Shown here piece after piece: positions 1 to 7,553 of a DNA stretch of 40,096 nucleotides. Made by a program: the position numbers and the translations under genes. The number at the start of each line of letters is the position of its first letter. Position 1 is the first letter of the stretch. The stretch comes from a virus: the IMG/VR virus record IMGVR_UViG_3300049459_000138, positions 1 through 40,096 of that record; one strand, given 5' to 3'. The notes under the pieces were generated by a model. That model was given only the letters and a program-made list of their open reading frames with translations, searched no databases and was not told the DNA's origin.

Positions 1-23
1 TCGCCCCAAAATTCAGCCGCCAA

Positions 24-1127
24 TTATGCCACGTCGATCCACTCTGCGCCTCGACTGTCGCGGTACAGGTCAGTCATTGAGGCCGAACGGTGACCGAGCA
101 GTTTCTGGGCATCGCGGCCTTCGACTTCGTGCAGGCGCGCGGCGAGCGACCGCTGTTCGTGAAAGGACGGTGGCTGGCGTCCGAAAGTTATCCCCAGCTT
201 CACGCCGGCTTTGTCCCTGGCTTCGGAAAACGCGGAGCTCAGCGTGTCCAGTACCACCGGTTGGCCAGCCTTGGCCCGTCCCGGCGCCTTTGCATGGTGC
301 ACCAGGTGTTGTGACAGAACGTTATCTCGGCATTGTTTGATGACTTGGGCCAAATCAAGATCAACCGACTCAAGTCGGATGGCGGTGCTGATCCGAAGCC
401 TGGCGCCGGTCTTGGACTGCACGACATGCAGGAAGCCGTCATGCACATCCTTGAACAGCATCGAGGCGATGTCGTCCCGCCGCTGGCCGGTAAGCACTGC
501 CAGTTCCATCGCCCTGCGCAGCCACGGCTTCGTGGCTTCCTCATAGATGGCCTTCCAAAGTTCCAGCGTCAGCCGCTCGCGCTTGATGTTCACCCGCGCC
601 GCCTTGGTCACCTCGACCGGGTTGGTGTCTGCCCAACCCCGCGCCTGAGCCTCGGCGAACACGTCTCGCAACAGCGAGCGCATCGCCCGGGCCATCTGCG
701 CCTTTCCCTCTTTGGCCATGCCTGTCAGGTAATCGGCCACATCCATCGTTGTGATTTCCTTAATCCCCTTTGAACCAAACACTGCAGCCAATCGATTTAT
801 CCGCATCCCCACGTTTTTGTTGCTGCTGGCGGACAGCTTGCGCTCGGCGAACAACTCGCGGTATTCGTCCAGCCATTCGGAGAACAGCTTGCCGGGAGCC
901 AACGCTGGTGTGCTGATGCGATCGGTGAGGGTTGGCTTGATGGTGTCGGCATGGTTCGCGGCGACGGCCTCGCGAATGGCCGCCTCCTTGTCCTTACCCA
1001 GACCGAACACGCGACCACTGATCGGGTCGCGGTACGTGTAATAGGTGACGCCGTTTCGGGCGTCGGTCTTGCGGTAGAGATTGGGCGGAAGATCCTTTGA
1101 CCCGGTATTACGCGGCCTGGGCGCCAT
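24..1127 (-). CDS. int: Lambda-type tyrosine recombinase (phage integrase)
   Basis: This 367-residue enzyme should catalyse site-specific integration of the phage at attP/attB and, with Xis, its excision. It aligns along its whole length with lambda Int as I remember it. The N-terminal arm-binding domain (about 1-65) carries the motif DLPPNLYRK. A core-binding SAM-like domain lies at about 80-175 and the catalytic domain at about 180-360. The catalytic residues are visible: R216 in TGQR, K239 in SKTG, H323 and R326 in FHEQR, H346 in LLGHRS and the nucleophile Y355 in DLYRDSRG. Lambda has FHELR, so the Gln at 325 is a small variation. The gene ends 23 bases from the window edge, so the attachment site is probably at or just beyond that edge. 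Its start overlaps xis by 20 bases, as in lambda. Confidence 0.97.
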   Translation of the reverse strand: MAPRPRNTGSKDLPPNLYRKTDARNGVTYYTYRDPISGRVFGLGKDKEAAIREAVAANHADTIKPTLTDRISTPALAPGKLFSEWLDEYRELFAERKLSASSNKNVGMRINRLAAVFGSKGIKEITTMDVADYLTGMAKEGKAQMARAMRSLLRDVFAEAQARGWADTNPVEVTKAARVNIKRERLTLELWKAIYEEATKPWLRRAMELAVLTGQRRDDIASMLFKDVHDGFLHVVQSKTGARLRISTAIRLESVDLDLAQVIKQCRDNVLSQHLVHHAKAPGRAKAGQPVVLDTLSSAFSEARDKAGVKLGITFGRQPPSFHEQRSLAARLHEVEGRDAQKLLGHRSASMTDLYRDSRGAEWIDVA

Positions 1128-1350
1128 TGCGTGCTCTCTCTATTCTGCTGATCAGGCTGCCGCCGACGATCCGGACTGGCTGCTGGTCAGGTTCTTGGTA
1201 GTGGGCGTCGGATTCTACATAGTAGTTGCGACCGTGCTTGACCGGTACCGGAGCGATCCGGCCTTCTCGCGCCCATTTGCGCAAGGTGTTGGCGCTGGGC
1301 GGAGTCTTGAACTCGGCTGCGGCCCATTCGTCCAGGGTGACTTTGCTCAT
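1108..1350 (-). CDS. xis: Lambda Xis-like excisionase
   Basis: The 80-residue product should be the recombination directionality factor that bends attR DNA and steers Int towards excision. It follows the lambda Xis pattern: an opening like VTLDEWAAAEF, then a winged-helix segment with SANTLRKWAREGRIAPVPVK and GRNYY, then a basic tail with RIERARNG. Lambda Xis is 72 residues, so the size fits. It lies immediately upstream of int in the same leftward operon and overlaps it by 20 bases, which is the usual coupled arrangement. Confidence 0.92.
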   Translation of the reverse strand: MSKVTLDEWAAAEFKTPPSANTLRKWAREGRIAPVPVKHGRNYYVESDAHYQEPDQQPVRIVGGSLISRIERARNGAQAA

Positions 1351-1392
1351 GAATGCTCCATGCCGCGCGTGGCGGCAGAAGGTGGTGAAGGG

Positions 1393-1731
1393 TTAGGGCT
1401 TGGCGATCTTGTTCCAGCCGCCCTGACGATGGGTTTCGTGGTAGGTGTCGACGCCACGGTGCTGTCCGTGACTAATGCGGCAGAGCTTGCAGGTCCTGGA
1501 GTTACCAAAATCGCCGTACTTCACTGTCTCGAACCTGGTCCAGCGATGGCCGAACGGCTTGCATATCAGTGTTCGGGCCGTCATCACGATGGCGCTCCAG
1601 AGCTTCGGGTGATTCGAGCGCAGGTCGTTGTGGATATGGTTGAGCCGCATCCCGATACGCCACCGCAGCGGTCGGCTTTTATCGCCTTTGCGAAGGGGTT
1701 CAGTGATGAGCTTTCCGATTTGTTTAAGCAT
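1393..1731 (-). CDS. Small zinc-ribbon-like phage protein, DUF1660-like
   Basis: The function is unknown. I chose the start at 1731 (112 residues, MLKQIGKL), which has a GAGG seven bases upstream. A start at 1809 is also open but would overlap the next gene by 29 bases. The C-terminal part holds CKPFGHRW followed by CKLC about 22 residues later, and further histidines. This resembles the short prophage zinc-binding family DUF1660 (CxxFGHKW...CxxC). The middle is basic and helical. It belongs to the leftward early operon between xis and a ParB-like gene. The family link is a resemblance only. Confidence 0.55.
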   Translation of the reverse strand: MLKQIGKLITEPLRKGDKSRPLRWRIGMRLNHIHNDLRSNHPKLWSAIVMTARTLICKPFGHRWTRFETVKYGDFGNSRTCKLCRISHGQHRGVDTYHETHRQGGWNKIAKP

Positions 1732-1780
1732 GGCTTCGCCTCGCCCGCCGTACACCGGCAGGCTGGTAGGTGGAAGAGGT

Positions 1781-2122
1781 TTACAGTTGAACTGCGAGTA
1801 GGTCGGCAACTACTTCGCCGGTGTCGTGGAAGTACCAGTCGCTGTCGGTCAGGTTGTTGATCAAGAAGGCGGCAAACTTGTCAGCCGGCATGCGCCTCAT
1901 GATCCGCTCGAACTTTGGCGCCGGCCCTTTCCAACTTGGCTCGGCGCCGACGAGGCGGGCGGCTGCCAGGTTGTGGTGGCCATCCAAGAGAATGCGGTAG
2001 GGCTTGCCGCGAATCTCCATAGCCAAGGTCCTGACCACGAAAACCTTAAACGTGGCAGCCTTCCTGACAATGACGTCGCGGTTCAGGTATCGCTGGCTGC
2101 TGATCAGCGGTGGTTGGATCAT
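1781..2122 (-). CDS. ParB/sulfiredoxin-fold-like small protein
   Basis: The start at 2122 (113 residues, MIQPPLIS) is preceded by GGGGAGG with a seven-base spacer, much better than the upstream in-frame codon at 2143. The segment ILLDGHHNLAAARLVGAEP resembles the DGHHRLAAA box of the ParB/Srx nuclease-like fold. Known proteins with this fold bind or cut nucleotides or DNA, but this one lacks a visible HTH and its role is not clear. The start codon overlaps the stop of the 23-codon gene upstream (ATGA), so translation of the two is probably coupled. Confidence 0.6.
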   Translation of the reverse strand: MIQPPLISSQRYLNRDVIVRKAATFKVFVVRTLAMEIRGKPYRILLDGHHNLAAARLVGAEPSWKGPAPKFERIMRRMPADKFAAFLINNLTDSDWYFHDTGEVVADLLAVQL

Positions 2123-2190
2123 CGCCGCCTCCCCCTGTAGCAATACACGTAGGCGAACCAGGCGAGGGCTGGCACTGTGAGCAGGATCAT
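2119..2190 (-). CDS. 23-residue single-span membrane peptide
   Basis: This very short open frame encodes MILLTVPALAWFAYVYCY followed by RGRR. That is one hydrophobic span with a positively charged C-terminus, so an N-out/C-in membrane peptide is predicted. It is bracketed by two ATGA overlaps: its ATG sits in the stop of the 2187-2648 gene, and its own stop overlaps the ATG of the ParB-like gene. Such exact stop-start coupling on both sides is strong evidence that it is translated. The function is unknown. Confidence 0.6.
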   Translation of the reverse strand: MILLTVPALAWFAYVYCYRGRRR

Positions 2191-2648
2191 GGCGTCACCT
2201 TGGTGCAATAGCCGCACTTCAATAGGATCTCTTTGCACTTTTCTGCCGCTTCCTGACCTTGATCGACCACTACGTCTTCAAGCCACTCCTCTACCGCTTG
2301 ATTGCGCAGTTCGGTGAGTGGCTGAGTAAGTGGCTTCCGGCGTGCCCACCAGCAGGCCGGGCCGCTGTCAGTGTCGGAGATGGCAAGAACAAACCAGCCA
2401 TCACCCTCCGGCTTGCTTGGCTCCCAGTGCGCACAGGAACCCTCGCCCTGTTCAAAGTACGGATCGTTGTCGGTGTCGACCTCGTACTCCATTTCAGCGG
2501 TCACGATGGCCAGTCCCTGAGCTTTGACCCAGGCCCGAGACTCTTCAGCCTGACCCTCTTCGAACACCGGCAAGTTGGGGTGATGCCACCAGCCATCCGC
2601 CTCACGCACAACAGGGGCGGGCTGGATCAAAGCGATTTCTTCAGGCAT
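2187..2648 (-). CDS. Conserved phage early protein, unknown function
   Basis: The 153-residue acidic protein has an N-terminal segment with GWWHHPNLPVF, a central segment with GDGWFVLAISDTDSG and ACWWARRKP, and a C-terminal helix ending in two cysteines (CGYC). The aromatic-rich GWFVLAISDTDSGP text is familiar from early-operon proteins of Pseudomonas and Burkholderia phages, but I know no function. AAGGA seven bases before the ATG supports the start. It is the first gene of a run coupled to the 23-residue peptide and the ParB-like gene. Confidence 0.75.
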   Translation of the reverse strand: MPEEIALIQPAPVVREADGWWHHPNLPVFEEGQAEESRAWVKAQGLAIVTAEMEYEVDTDNDPYFEQGEGSCAHWEPSKPEGDGWFVLAISDTDSGPACWWARRKPLTQPLTELRNQAVEEWLEDVVVDQGQEAAEKCKEILLKCGYCTKVTP

Positions 2649-2711
2649 GACTTCGTCCTTGCCGCTATAGCGGCTGACTTTGAAGGGGGAGGGAGGGTAA
2701 ATATCTTCGCG

Positions 2712-2727
2712 ACTCTAAATTTAGAGT
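2712..2727. promoter_or_regulatory. 16-bp perfect palindrome in a divergent intergenic region
   Basis: ACTCTAAATTTAGAGT is a perfect palindrome lying between the leftward 2648 gene and the rightward DUF2971 gene, about 40 bases before the DUF2971 start. Its position and symmetry suggest an operator for a dimeric repressor controlling the AT-rich cargo gene. It differs from the phage CI operators (ACCATCGGTAT type), so a different regulator would be involved. This is an inference from symmetry and position only. Confidence 0.45.
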
Positions 2728-2765
2728 TGCTATCCTTAGCGTTTTGCGAATGGTGAGGGCGATTG

Positions 2766-3416
2766 ATGCTTGTTTATCATTTTGTAGATGATCACTACGG
2801 GCTGATCAATTTAAAGAGGCGACGTTTAAAAGTTTCTCAATTCGACTCGGTAAACGATCCTTTCGAACTGCTTTGCCATTCCTTAGGAGATCGCGAGCTC
2901 AGAAGCCGCATGGGAAAATTTAAGAAATTCACCGCCTCTGGTACTGGAATGATTTGTTTCAGTAGATCAATGAGCAGTCCGGTTCAGTGGGCTCATTATG
3001 CAAATCGCCACAAAGGCTTATGCTTAGGCTTTGAGATACCCGAGACTTTTCTCGAACCGGTTCGTTATGTTTCAGAGCGTATTGATTTTCGTCTTGAGAT
3101 ACCTTGGGCAGCCGATGCGGCAGATCCAAGGGCCGAAGAATGTTTTTTAACAAAGTATGACCACTGGGCCTATGAGCAAGAGTTACGGCTATTTGGCGAT
3201 CTAAAGACGCCAGACCCTGATAGTGGTCTTTATTTTAATGCTTTTAGTGAACATATGAAGTTGGTTGAAGTTTTTGTCGGTTACGCCTCAAAGATAAAGA
3301 AGCATGAGTTGCACTCTGCGCTTGATGAGCTTAGTTCAGAAGTACGATGCTACAAAGTTAGGCCTGCTTTCAATTCTTTTAATATGGTGAAAAATCAAAC
3401 CGAGGAGTGGAATTAG
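2766..3416 (+). CDS. DUF2971 family protein (AT-rich cargo gene)
   Basis: The ATG at 2766 (216 residues) has GAGG seven bases upstream; the in-frame TTG three bases earlier is too close to it. The protein shows the DUF2971 signature: YHF near the N-terminus, a SVNDPFE motif, CFSRSMSSPVQWAHYA with HKGLCLGFE, and a later KYDHWAYEQELRLF. The biochemical activity of this family is not established. It lies opposite in strand to the surrounding operon, is visibly AT-richer than its neighbours, and has its own upstream palindrome. It therefore looks like a moron expressed in the lysogen, perhaps for host benefit or defence. Confidence 0.85.
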   Translation: MLVYHFVDDHYGLINLKRRRLKVSQFDSVNDPFELLCHSLGDRELRSRMGKFKKFTASGTGMICFSRSMSSPVQWAHYANRHKGLCLGFEIPETFLEPVRYVSERIDFRLEIPWAADAADPRAEECFLTKYDHWAYEQELRLFGDLKTPDPDSGLYFNAFSEHMKLVEVFVGYASKIKKHELHSALDELSSEVRCYKVRPAFNSFNMVKNQTEEWN

Positions 3417-3458
3417 TCTGCCAATTTCGTTGGGCTCTGATGGCGACTGCGAATTGCG

Positions 3459-5264
3459 TCAGGCAGCCAGTCGCTGGTAGAGCTCGATGATGTCTGCGGC
3501 GTTGGCGCTGACCAGTGCCTCGGCTTCATCCGGGCAAACGCTGTTGCCGATCAACCGCACTTGGTCCGTCTTGTTGATGTCGCGCCACTCCTCGGCACCG
3601 GTGACCGGATCAACGAACAACCCACGGTCGATGATGTATTCCTTGTCGAAACCCTGGGCTGCTTTCAGCTCCGGCGGTTGCAGCATGCGCAGGGTGATGT
3701 CCACCAGCACATAGCCGCCGACCATCACCATTTCCGCCGGGTCTTTGAAGTGCTCCGGCAGGTATTCATGCATGAAGGCGGCGCAGCGGCGGGCGCCTTC
3801 CAACTGCTCAGGCGTCAGCGTGTCCGGCACCTGCACCACCTCGACCAGCGCAACCCGGTCCTTCGTCGGCAGGGTGTGCATTGGCTCGGTGAGCGATATG
3901 CCGTCCTTCTCGTTGCCGTAGTACTTCACCAGGTAGGCATTGACCAACCGCTGGTTGGCGCCTGATTGGCAGATGGTTGAGAGCGGTGAGTCGGCGGCTC
4001 GGCCGTCACCGTCGTAGAAGCCGCCGTTCGCCTGTTCGAAGAACGCTGCAACAACACCGTGCCGCGCGGCTCCGGCCAACACGGTCTGTGTGGGCTCGGC
4101 AGGGGAACTGCCGACGGCGTTCTGCCCGAAGGCTGTCATGTGTGCGGCAACCATCGCGAAGTGTCCGCCTTTGACCTGGGCGACCTGCGTGCGCAGTGGC
4201 TCTTGCGCGTCGAAGTTGCGTTGAGATGAGCCGTTGGCGCACTCGGTGAGGAACGGCGCCGCTACCGGCTGCACAAGCGCGTGATGCGTGCCACCGGCGC
4301 TGATGGTCGACAACGCTTCGTCCACGCCGTGGGTGCTGGTGTGCGCTTCGGATGTTCCGCGCATCGGTACAATGAACGGCTTCGCACTGGTCAGCACATG
4401 CCGCCAGCAACCCTTGGCCACACGTCGCATGGTGTTCACGGCCATTGGCTTGTCTCTGAAGATCGTGCGGCCGACGTTGCTCCAGTCGATGCACTCGGCA
4501 GCAGTGCGCCAAGGTAGCTGTTTCGCTGTTGGCTTCTTGTGACGTTTGGGCTCTGGCCAGACAATCGCTTTCCCGTCGCTGCGGGCAACCAGGTACAGGC
4601 GTTTGCGGATGGTCGGAGTGCCGGCGTTGGCCGCTATGCGCTCGCGCCATTCGACGTTGTAGCCAAGGCCGCGAACAAGCGCTGTCACCGGCACGAACTC
4701 GCCGATTGATTCGAGGATCTCAGGCATGTCGGGGTGATCGGCTGCCAGCCCGGTGCTGAGCGCGGCAATGAATGATCTGAAGGTGCGCCCGCGCTCGGCC
4801 TTGATCGGCTGACCTTCTTCGTCAATCGGGCCCCAGTCGCAGAACTCTTCGACGTTCTCCAGGAACATCAGGCGGGGCCGAGTGGCGTGTGCCCAGCGAA
4901 CAACCACCCAGGCCAATCCACGAACACCTCGATCACGTGGTGCGCCGCCCTTGGCCTTGCTGTGGTGGCGGCAGTCGGGCGAGGCCCAGAGGATTCCGAC
5001 CGGTTGGCCACCGGTGGCGTGAACGGGATCCACCTCAAACACGTCGGCGACATAGTGCGCGGTCTGCGGGTGGTTGGCGCGGTGCACAGCCAGGGCGATC
5101 GGGTTGTGGTTTACCGCCACGTCCGGCTCCCGATATGCCCGGGCGATGCCGGTGCTGGCGCCACCGCCGCCGGCGAACAGGTCCACCACCAGTTCTTTTT
5201 CGAACGGTAGGCCCATGCTTGGCTGGCCATGGATGAACTGGGGAAGTTTCCGTTGTGCGGACAT
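3459..5264 (-). CDS. C5 cytosine-specific DNA methyltransferase
   Basis: The 601-residue protein should transfer a methyl group from S-adenosylmethionine to cytosine C5. Motif I is DLFAGGGGAS (28-37), the catalytic loop is SPDC with C98 (motif IV, where most relatives have PPCQ), motif VI is LENV (135-138), motif VIII is RKRLYLVA (220-227), and the C-terminal motifs are RMLQPPELKAAQGF (526-539) and RLIGNSVCP (570-578). The region between about 315 and 476 has five degenerate repeats in the target-recognition zone. GAGG lies seven bases before the ATG. There is no cognate restriction enzyme, so protection of phage DNA from host restriction is the likely role. Confidence 0.93.
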   Translation of the reverse strand: MSAQRKLPQFIHGQPSMGLPFEKELVVDLFAGGGGASTGIARAYREPDVAVNHNPIALAVHRANHPQTAHYVADVFEVDPVHATGGQPVGILWASPDCRHHSKAKGGAPRDRGVRGLAWVVVRWAHATRPRLMFLENVEEFCDWGPIDEEGQPIKAERGRTFRSFIAALSTGLAADHPDMPEILESIGEFVPVTALVRGLGYNVEWRERIAANAGTPTIRKRLYLVARSDGKAIVWPEPKRHKKPTAKQLPWRTAAECIDWSNVGRTIFRDKPMAVNTMRRVAKGCWRHVLTSAKPFIVPMRGTSEAHTSTHGVDEALSTISAGGTHHALVQPVAAPFLTECANGSSQRNFDAQEPLRTQVAQVKGGHFAMVAAHMTAFGQNAVGSSPAEPTQTVLAGAARHGVVAAFFEQANGGFYDGDGRAADSPLSTICQSGANQRLVNAYLVKYYGNEKDGISLTEPMHTLPTKDRVALVEVVQVPDTLTPEQLEGARRCAAFMHEYLPEHFKDPAEMVMVGGYVLVDITLRMLQPPELKAAQGFDKEYIIDRGLFVDPVTGAEEWRDINKTDQVRLIGNSVCPDEAEALVSANAADIIELYQRLAA

Positions 5265-5349
5265 AGGGGATCCTCGCCGGCTGGCGTGATTCGTTGAAGT
5301 GGGGTATTTGTGTTCGGCCCGGCATGGAGCCGGATCGAAGAGGTGCTAT

Positions 5350-6297
5350 GTGAAGGCCGTTGAGAAAGTTAAAGCGCAAAAAGCAGTTGATAAAATACAA
5401 AGTGGGGAGTTTGACGAGAGTGACGTCGAAATGCTCTTCTTGCGTTTGAGAGCATACTCAGGTGAGCACAAAATATTTCGAGAGTCTGCTGACTTTGTGG
5501 CACATAACGATGTACGAAACAAGGGGCTAACAGTTTCGTCGCTTGATAACTTCTATTTGAGTCTTCGTTTTTTTTGTGAGTATTCAGGTGATAATGCCAA
5601 GAAGTTGGATATATCAAAAGAGTTTCCGTCCTACGTAAAAAAACTTCTGAAGTATCAAGCTGTAAATTGCGATCAGGATGACTTTAAGAGCAGGCTTAAA
5701 ATGTCATCTCAAAAAGCGATCTCTATTATAGATAATGTTTTTCGAGAGGATACTGTTAAAAAGACTTGTACTCTAAAGGATGGAAGAGTAAGTGATTCCA
5801 AGTTGGCGGTATTGAATCAGCTTTTAAGCTTTATTAAAGTTGATTCTGTATTTACTCCTGAGCAGTTTATGGATGATTTGTATGGGGTGCTTAAAAAAAA
5901 TGGCATTCAATATGCTGAAGAAAAAGTTGAGCTAAATAAATCTAAAATTCTGCTTTCGTTTGGCTTACTCCTGCATATGGCTGACTTTAAGTTGACTGGT
6001 GGGGGCAAGGCGAAGTGCTTATTGGGTTGTGAGGGTGCGTGGCAACCGGACGATACGCTAGCAAACGAAGATCGATTTGGAAAGTTAAGTATCTTTGGTC
6101 ATTGTGAAATAGCCATGGGCGATAATCCTGTAACGGTAATTTATAATGTGTTTGATACAGGGCTTCAGGCATCAGATTACTGCGGGGCATTAATGTTTAA
6201 GCCGGAGCTGCATCCGCAACTCTCAGACGTCTCCGGCACGAAATTAGACCTAGAGCGTCCATTGCAAATGATTGACGGTCTGCTTGTTCCTATCTAA
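5350..6297 (+). CDS. Unknown AT-rich cargo protein
   Basis: I place the start at the GTG at 5350 (315 residues) because AAGAGG lies six bases upstream. The open frame extends to 5299 but has no ribosome site there. I do not recognise the family. The N-terminal third is basic and helical (KAVEKVKAQKAVDKIQ) and contains HKIFRESADFVAHNDVRNKG. The C-terminal third looks like a beta-rich domain with LFGLLL-type hydrophobics and several cysteines. It has no obvious signal peptide or membrane span. Its base composition is much more AT-rich than the methyltransferase next to it, and it runs opposite to the early operon, as expected for a horizontally acquired cargo gene. Confidence 0.75.
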   Translation: MKAVEKVKAQKAVDKIQSGEFDESDVEMLFLRLRAYSGEHKIFRESADFVAHNDVRNKGLTVSSLDNFYLSLRFFCEYSGDNAKKLDISKEFPSYVKKLLKYQAVNCDQDDFKSRLKMSSQKAISIIDNVFREDTVKKTCTLKDGRVSDSKLAVLNQLLSFIKVDSVFTPEQFMDDLYGVLKKNGIQYAEEKVELNKSKILLSFGLLLHMADFKLTGGGKAKCLLGCEGAWQPDDTLANEDRFGKLSIFGHCEIAMGDNPVTVIYNVFDTGLQASDYCGALMFKPELHPQLSDVSGTKLDLERPLQMIDGLLVPI

Positions 6298-6342
6298 AGC
6301 AAGCGGTGCCTGTTGGTTAAGATAGGTTTTAAGATTTTAGGT

Positions 6343-6362
6343 CAGGCCGGTCACCCGGCCTG
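6343..6362. terminator. Strong GC hairpin between convergent genes
   Basis: CAGGCCGG, a four-base loop TCAC, and CCGGCCTG form an eight-pair hairpin between the end of the rightward cargo gene (6297) and the end of the leftward DUF2303 part (6369). Neither side has a clean T-run immediately after the stem, so it may act as a bidirectional pause or mRNA end protector and not as a classical intrinsic terminator. Confidence 0.45.
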
Positions 6363-6368
6363 CATGGC

Positions 6369-6935
6369 TTACTTCGGATCGAATGCGCCCAGAGACAGCG
6401 TGGCGGCATCTCCAATATTGCGCTGGAGCACGGCTTTGAACTCCTGAGCAATATCCTCGCGCTGGACCTCTTCGCCGACCCAGCGAAGCTTCAGCACCGG
6501 TTGCGCGCCGCTGGTGATGACCGACAGGCGCAGGATGATCTGCTGCTCGGTCAGACCCTCGAACGGAATCGTGCGGAATTGCAGGGCAACAGGTAGGGTT
6601 TCTTTGCTGCGCGCCTCGATCTGGTCCATTGCGCTGCGGCTGGCGCTAGTGTCGCCTACCGTGGTTTCTGATTCGCTGGTTGCCTTGATGGTGATGGTTC
6701 GAACGGCTGCGATGGCTTTGGCCACAGGGATTGCGTTGCCTTCCTCGTCAACCGGCGTTAGGTACTGGTGCCAGTCTTCGATCCAGTCGCTCAAATCCTT
6801 TTGACTGATGCCTCGCCCGCCGATTGCCTGCGCAGCGGTGTAGCCGGCGGTTGCCTTCAGCTTGAGAATTGCTCGGTCATCCGCATGGCCCGGCTCGGCG
6901 ACGGTGCCTAGATTGAACAGCAGCACGCAGCTCAT
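6369..6935 (-). CDS. DUF2303 (YfdQ-like) protein, C-terminal part
   Basis: The 188-residue product corresponds to the C-terminal two thirds of DUF2303/YfdQ proteins, which are normally about 265-275 residues. Recognisable text includes NLGTVAEPGHADD, ISQKDLSDWIEDW, SRSAMDQIEA, PFEGLTEQQ and KLRWVGEEVQREDIAQEF. The function of the family is unknown; it is common in early operons of proteobacterial prophages. Its ATG overlaps the stop of the N-terminal part (ATGA), so it may be made by reinitiation, or it may be the result of a one-base deletion in a formerly single gene. Confidence 0.8.
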   Translation of the reverse strand: MSCVLLFNLGTVAEPGHADDRAILKLKATAGYTAAQAIGGRGISQKDLSDWIEDWHQYLTPVDEEGNAIPVAKAIAAVRTITIKATSESETTVGDTSASRSAMDQIEARSKETLPVALQFRTIPFEGLTEQQIILRLSVITSGAQPVLKLRWVGEEVQREDIAQEFKAVLQRNIGDAATLSLGAFDPK

Positions 6936-7171
6936 TTCATCTTGGTTGATAAAGCCTCGGCTCGGTCCGCCACATAGGCGCTGAAGTCGGCGAGCGAATG
7001 AGTGGAGTAAGCGCCACGGAAGCGACTGCGACCGTTTTGAAACTTCTCCAGGTCGATGACCTTTGAGCTTTCCGGCAGCACCACGGTAGGAATCAGGGTA
7101 TTCAACGTCTTGCCAGTGGCTTCCAGCGCGGTATCGGTGATGAGTTGAATTGCTTCTTTCGTGAGGGACAT
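6932..7171 (-). CDS. DUF2303 (YfdQ-like) protein, N-terminal part
   Basis: The 79-residue product contains the N-terminal DUF2303 text, with KVIDLEKFQNGRSRFRGAYS and THSLADFSAYVADRAE. It stops exactly where the rest of the family continues in the other frame (NLGTVAEPGHADD). Together the two parts total about 267 residues, the normal size of the intact protein. One missing A in the run at the junction (ATGAAATGAGC on the coding strand) would explain the split. The ribosome site before its ATG is weak (AGAGACC). Confidence 0.75.
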   Translation of the reverse strand: MSLTKEAIQLITDTALEATGKTLNTLIPTVVLPESSKVIDLEKFQNGRSRFRGAYSTHSLADFSAYVADRAEALSTKMK

Positions 7172-7205
7172 ATTTCAGGTCTCTATTGGGAAGGGTTACG
7201 GGGGA

Positions 7206-7553
7206 TCAGGTACGGCGCGGGATTGGCGCCTCATCCCGGGTGAACATTTGGTCGTGCTTCTCGGCGAACAACGAGATCTTGCCGCCGCTGCCGACGTGCA
7301 TCGGCGTGTCGAGACTGGTGTTCTCGCTGCGGGTACCGCGCTTCGTCGGCACCTTGTAGTCGAGCTTGTGCTTGATCTTCACCTGGCTGGATTCGCCGAT
7401 CTGGCTGAAGTCCAGGGTGATTACCAGCTTGCCGGCCTTGCCGTGGTCAACGACCCCGGAGGCTACTTCGGAAAGGGCATGGCCGATTTGGCTGGCGAAC
7501 GCGCCGCCGTTGAGCTCTTCGAGGAACTCTGCGGTATCGGTAGGAGTAGGCAT
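7206..7553 (-). CDS. Conserved phage early protein upstream of DUF2303
   Basis: The 115-residue protein has an N-terminal helical part (TAEFLEELNGGAFASQIGHA) and a beta-rich centre with GKLVITLDF and VKIKHKLDYKVP. It ends with a basic tail PIPRRT. A protein of this sort is commonly found just upstream of DUF2303 genes in Pseudomonas and Burkholderia phages, but no function is known. GGAG eight bases before the ATG supports the start. It belongs to the leftward early operon. Confidence 0.75.
   Translation of the reverse strand: MPTPTDTAEFLEELNGGAFASQIGHALSEVASGVVDHGKAGKLVITLDFSQIGESSQVKIKHKLDYKVPTKRGTRSENTSLDTPMHVGSGGKISLFAEKHDQMFTRDEAPIPRRT

Noticed and set aside
5299-5349. Upstream GTG start of the unknown cargo gene
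   Set aside because: No ribosome site precedes 5299, whereas AAGAGG lies six bases before the GTG at 5350.
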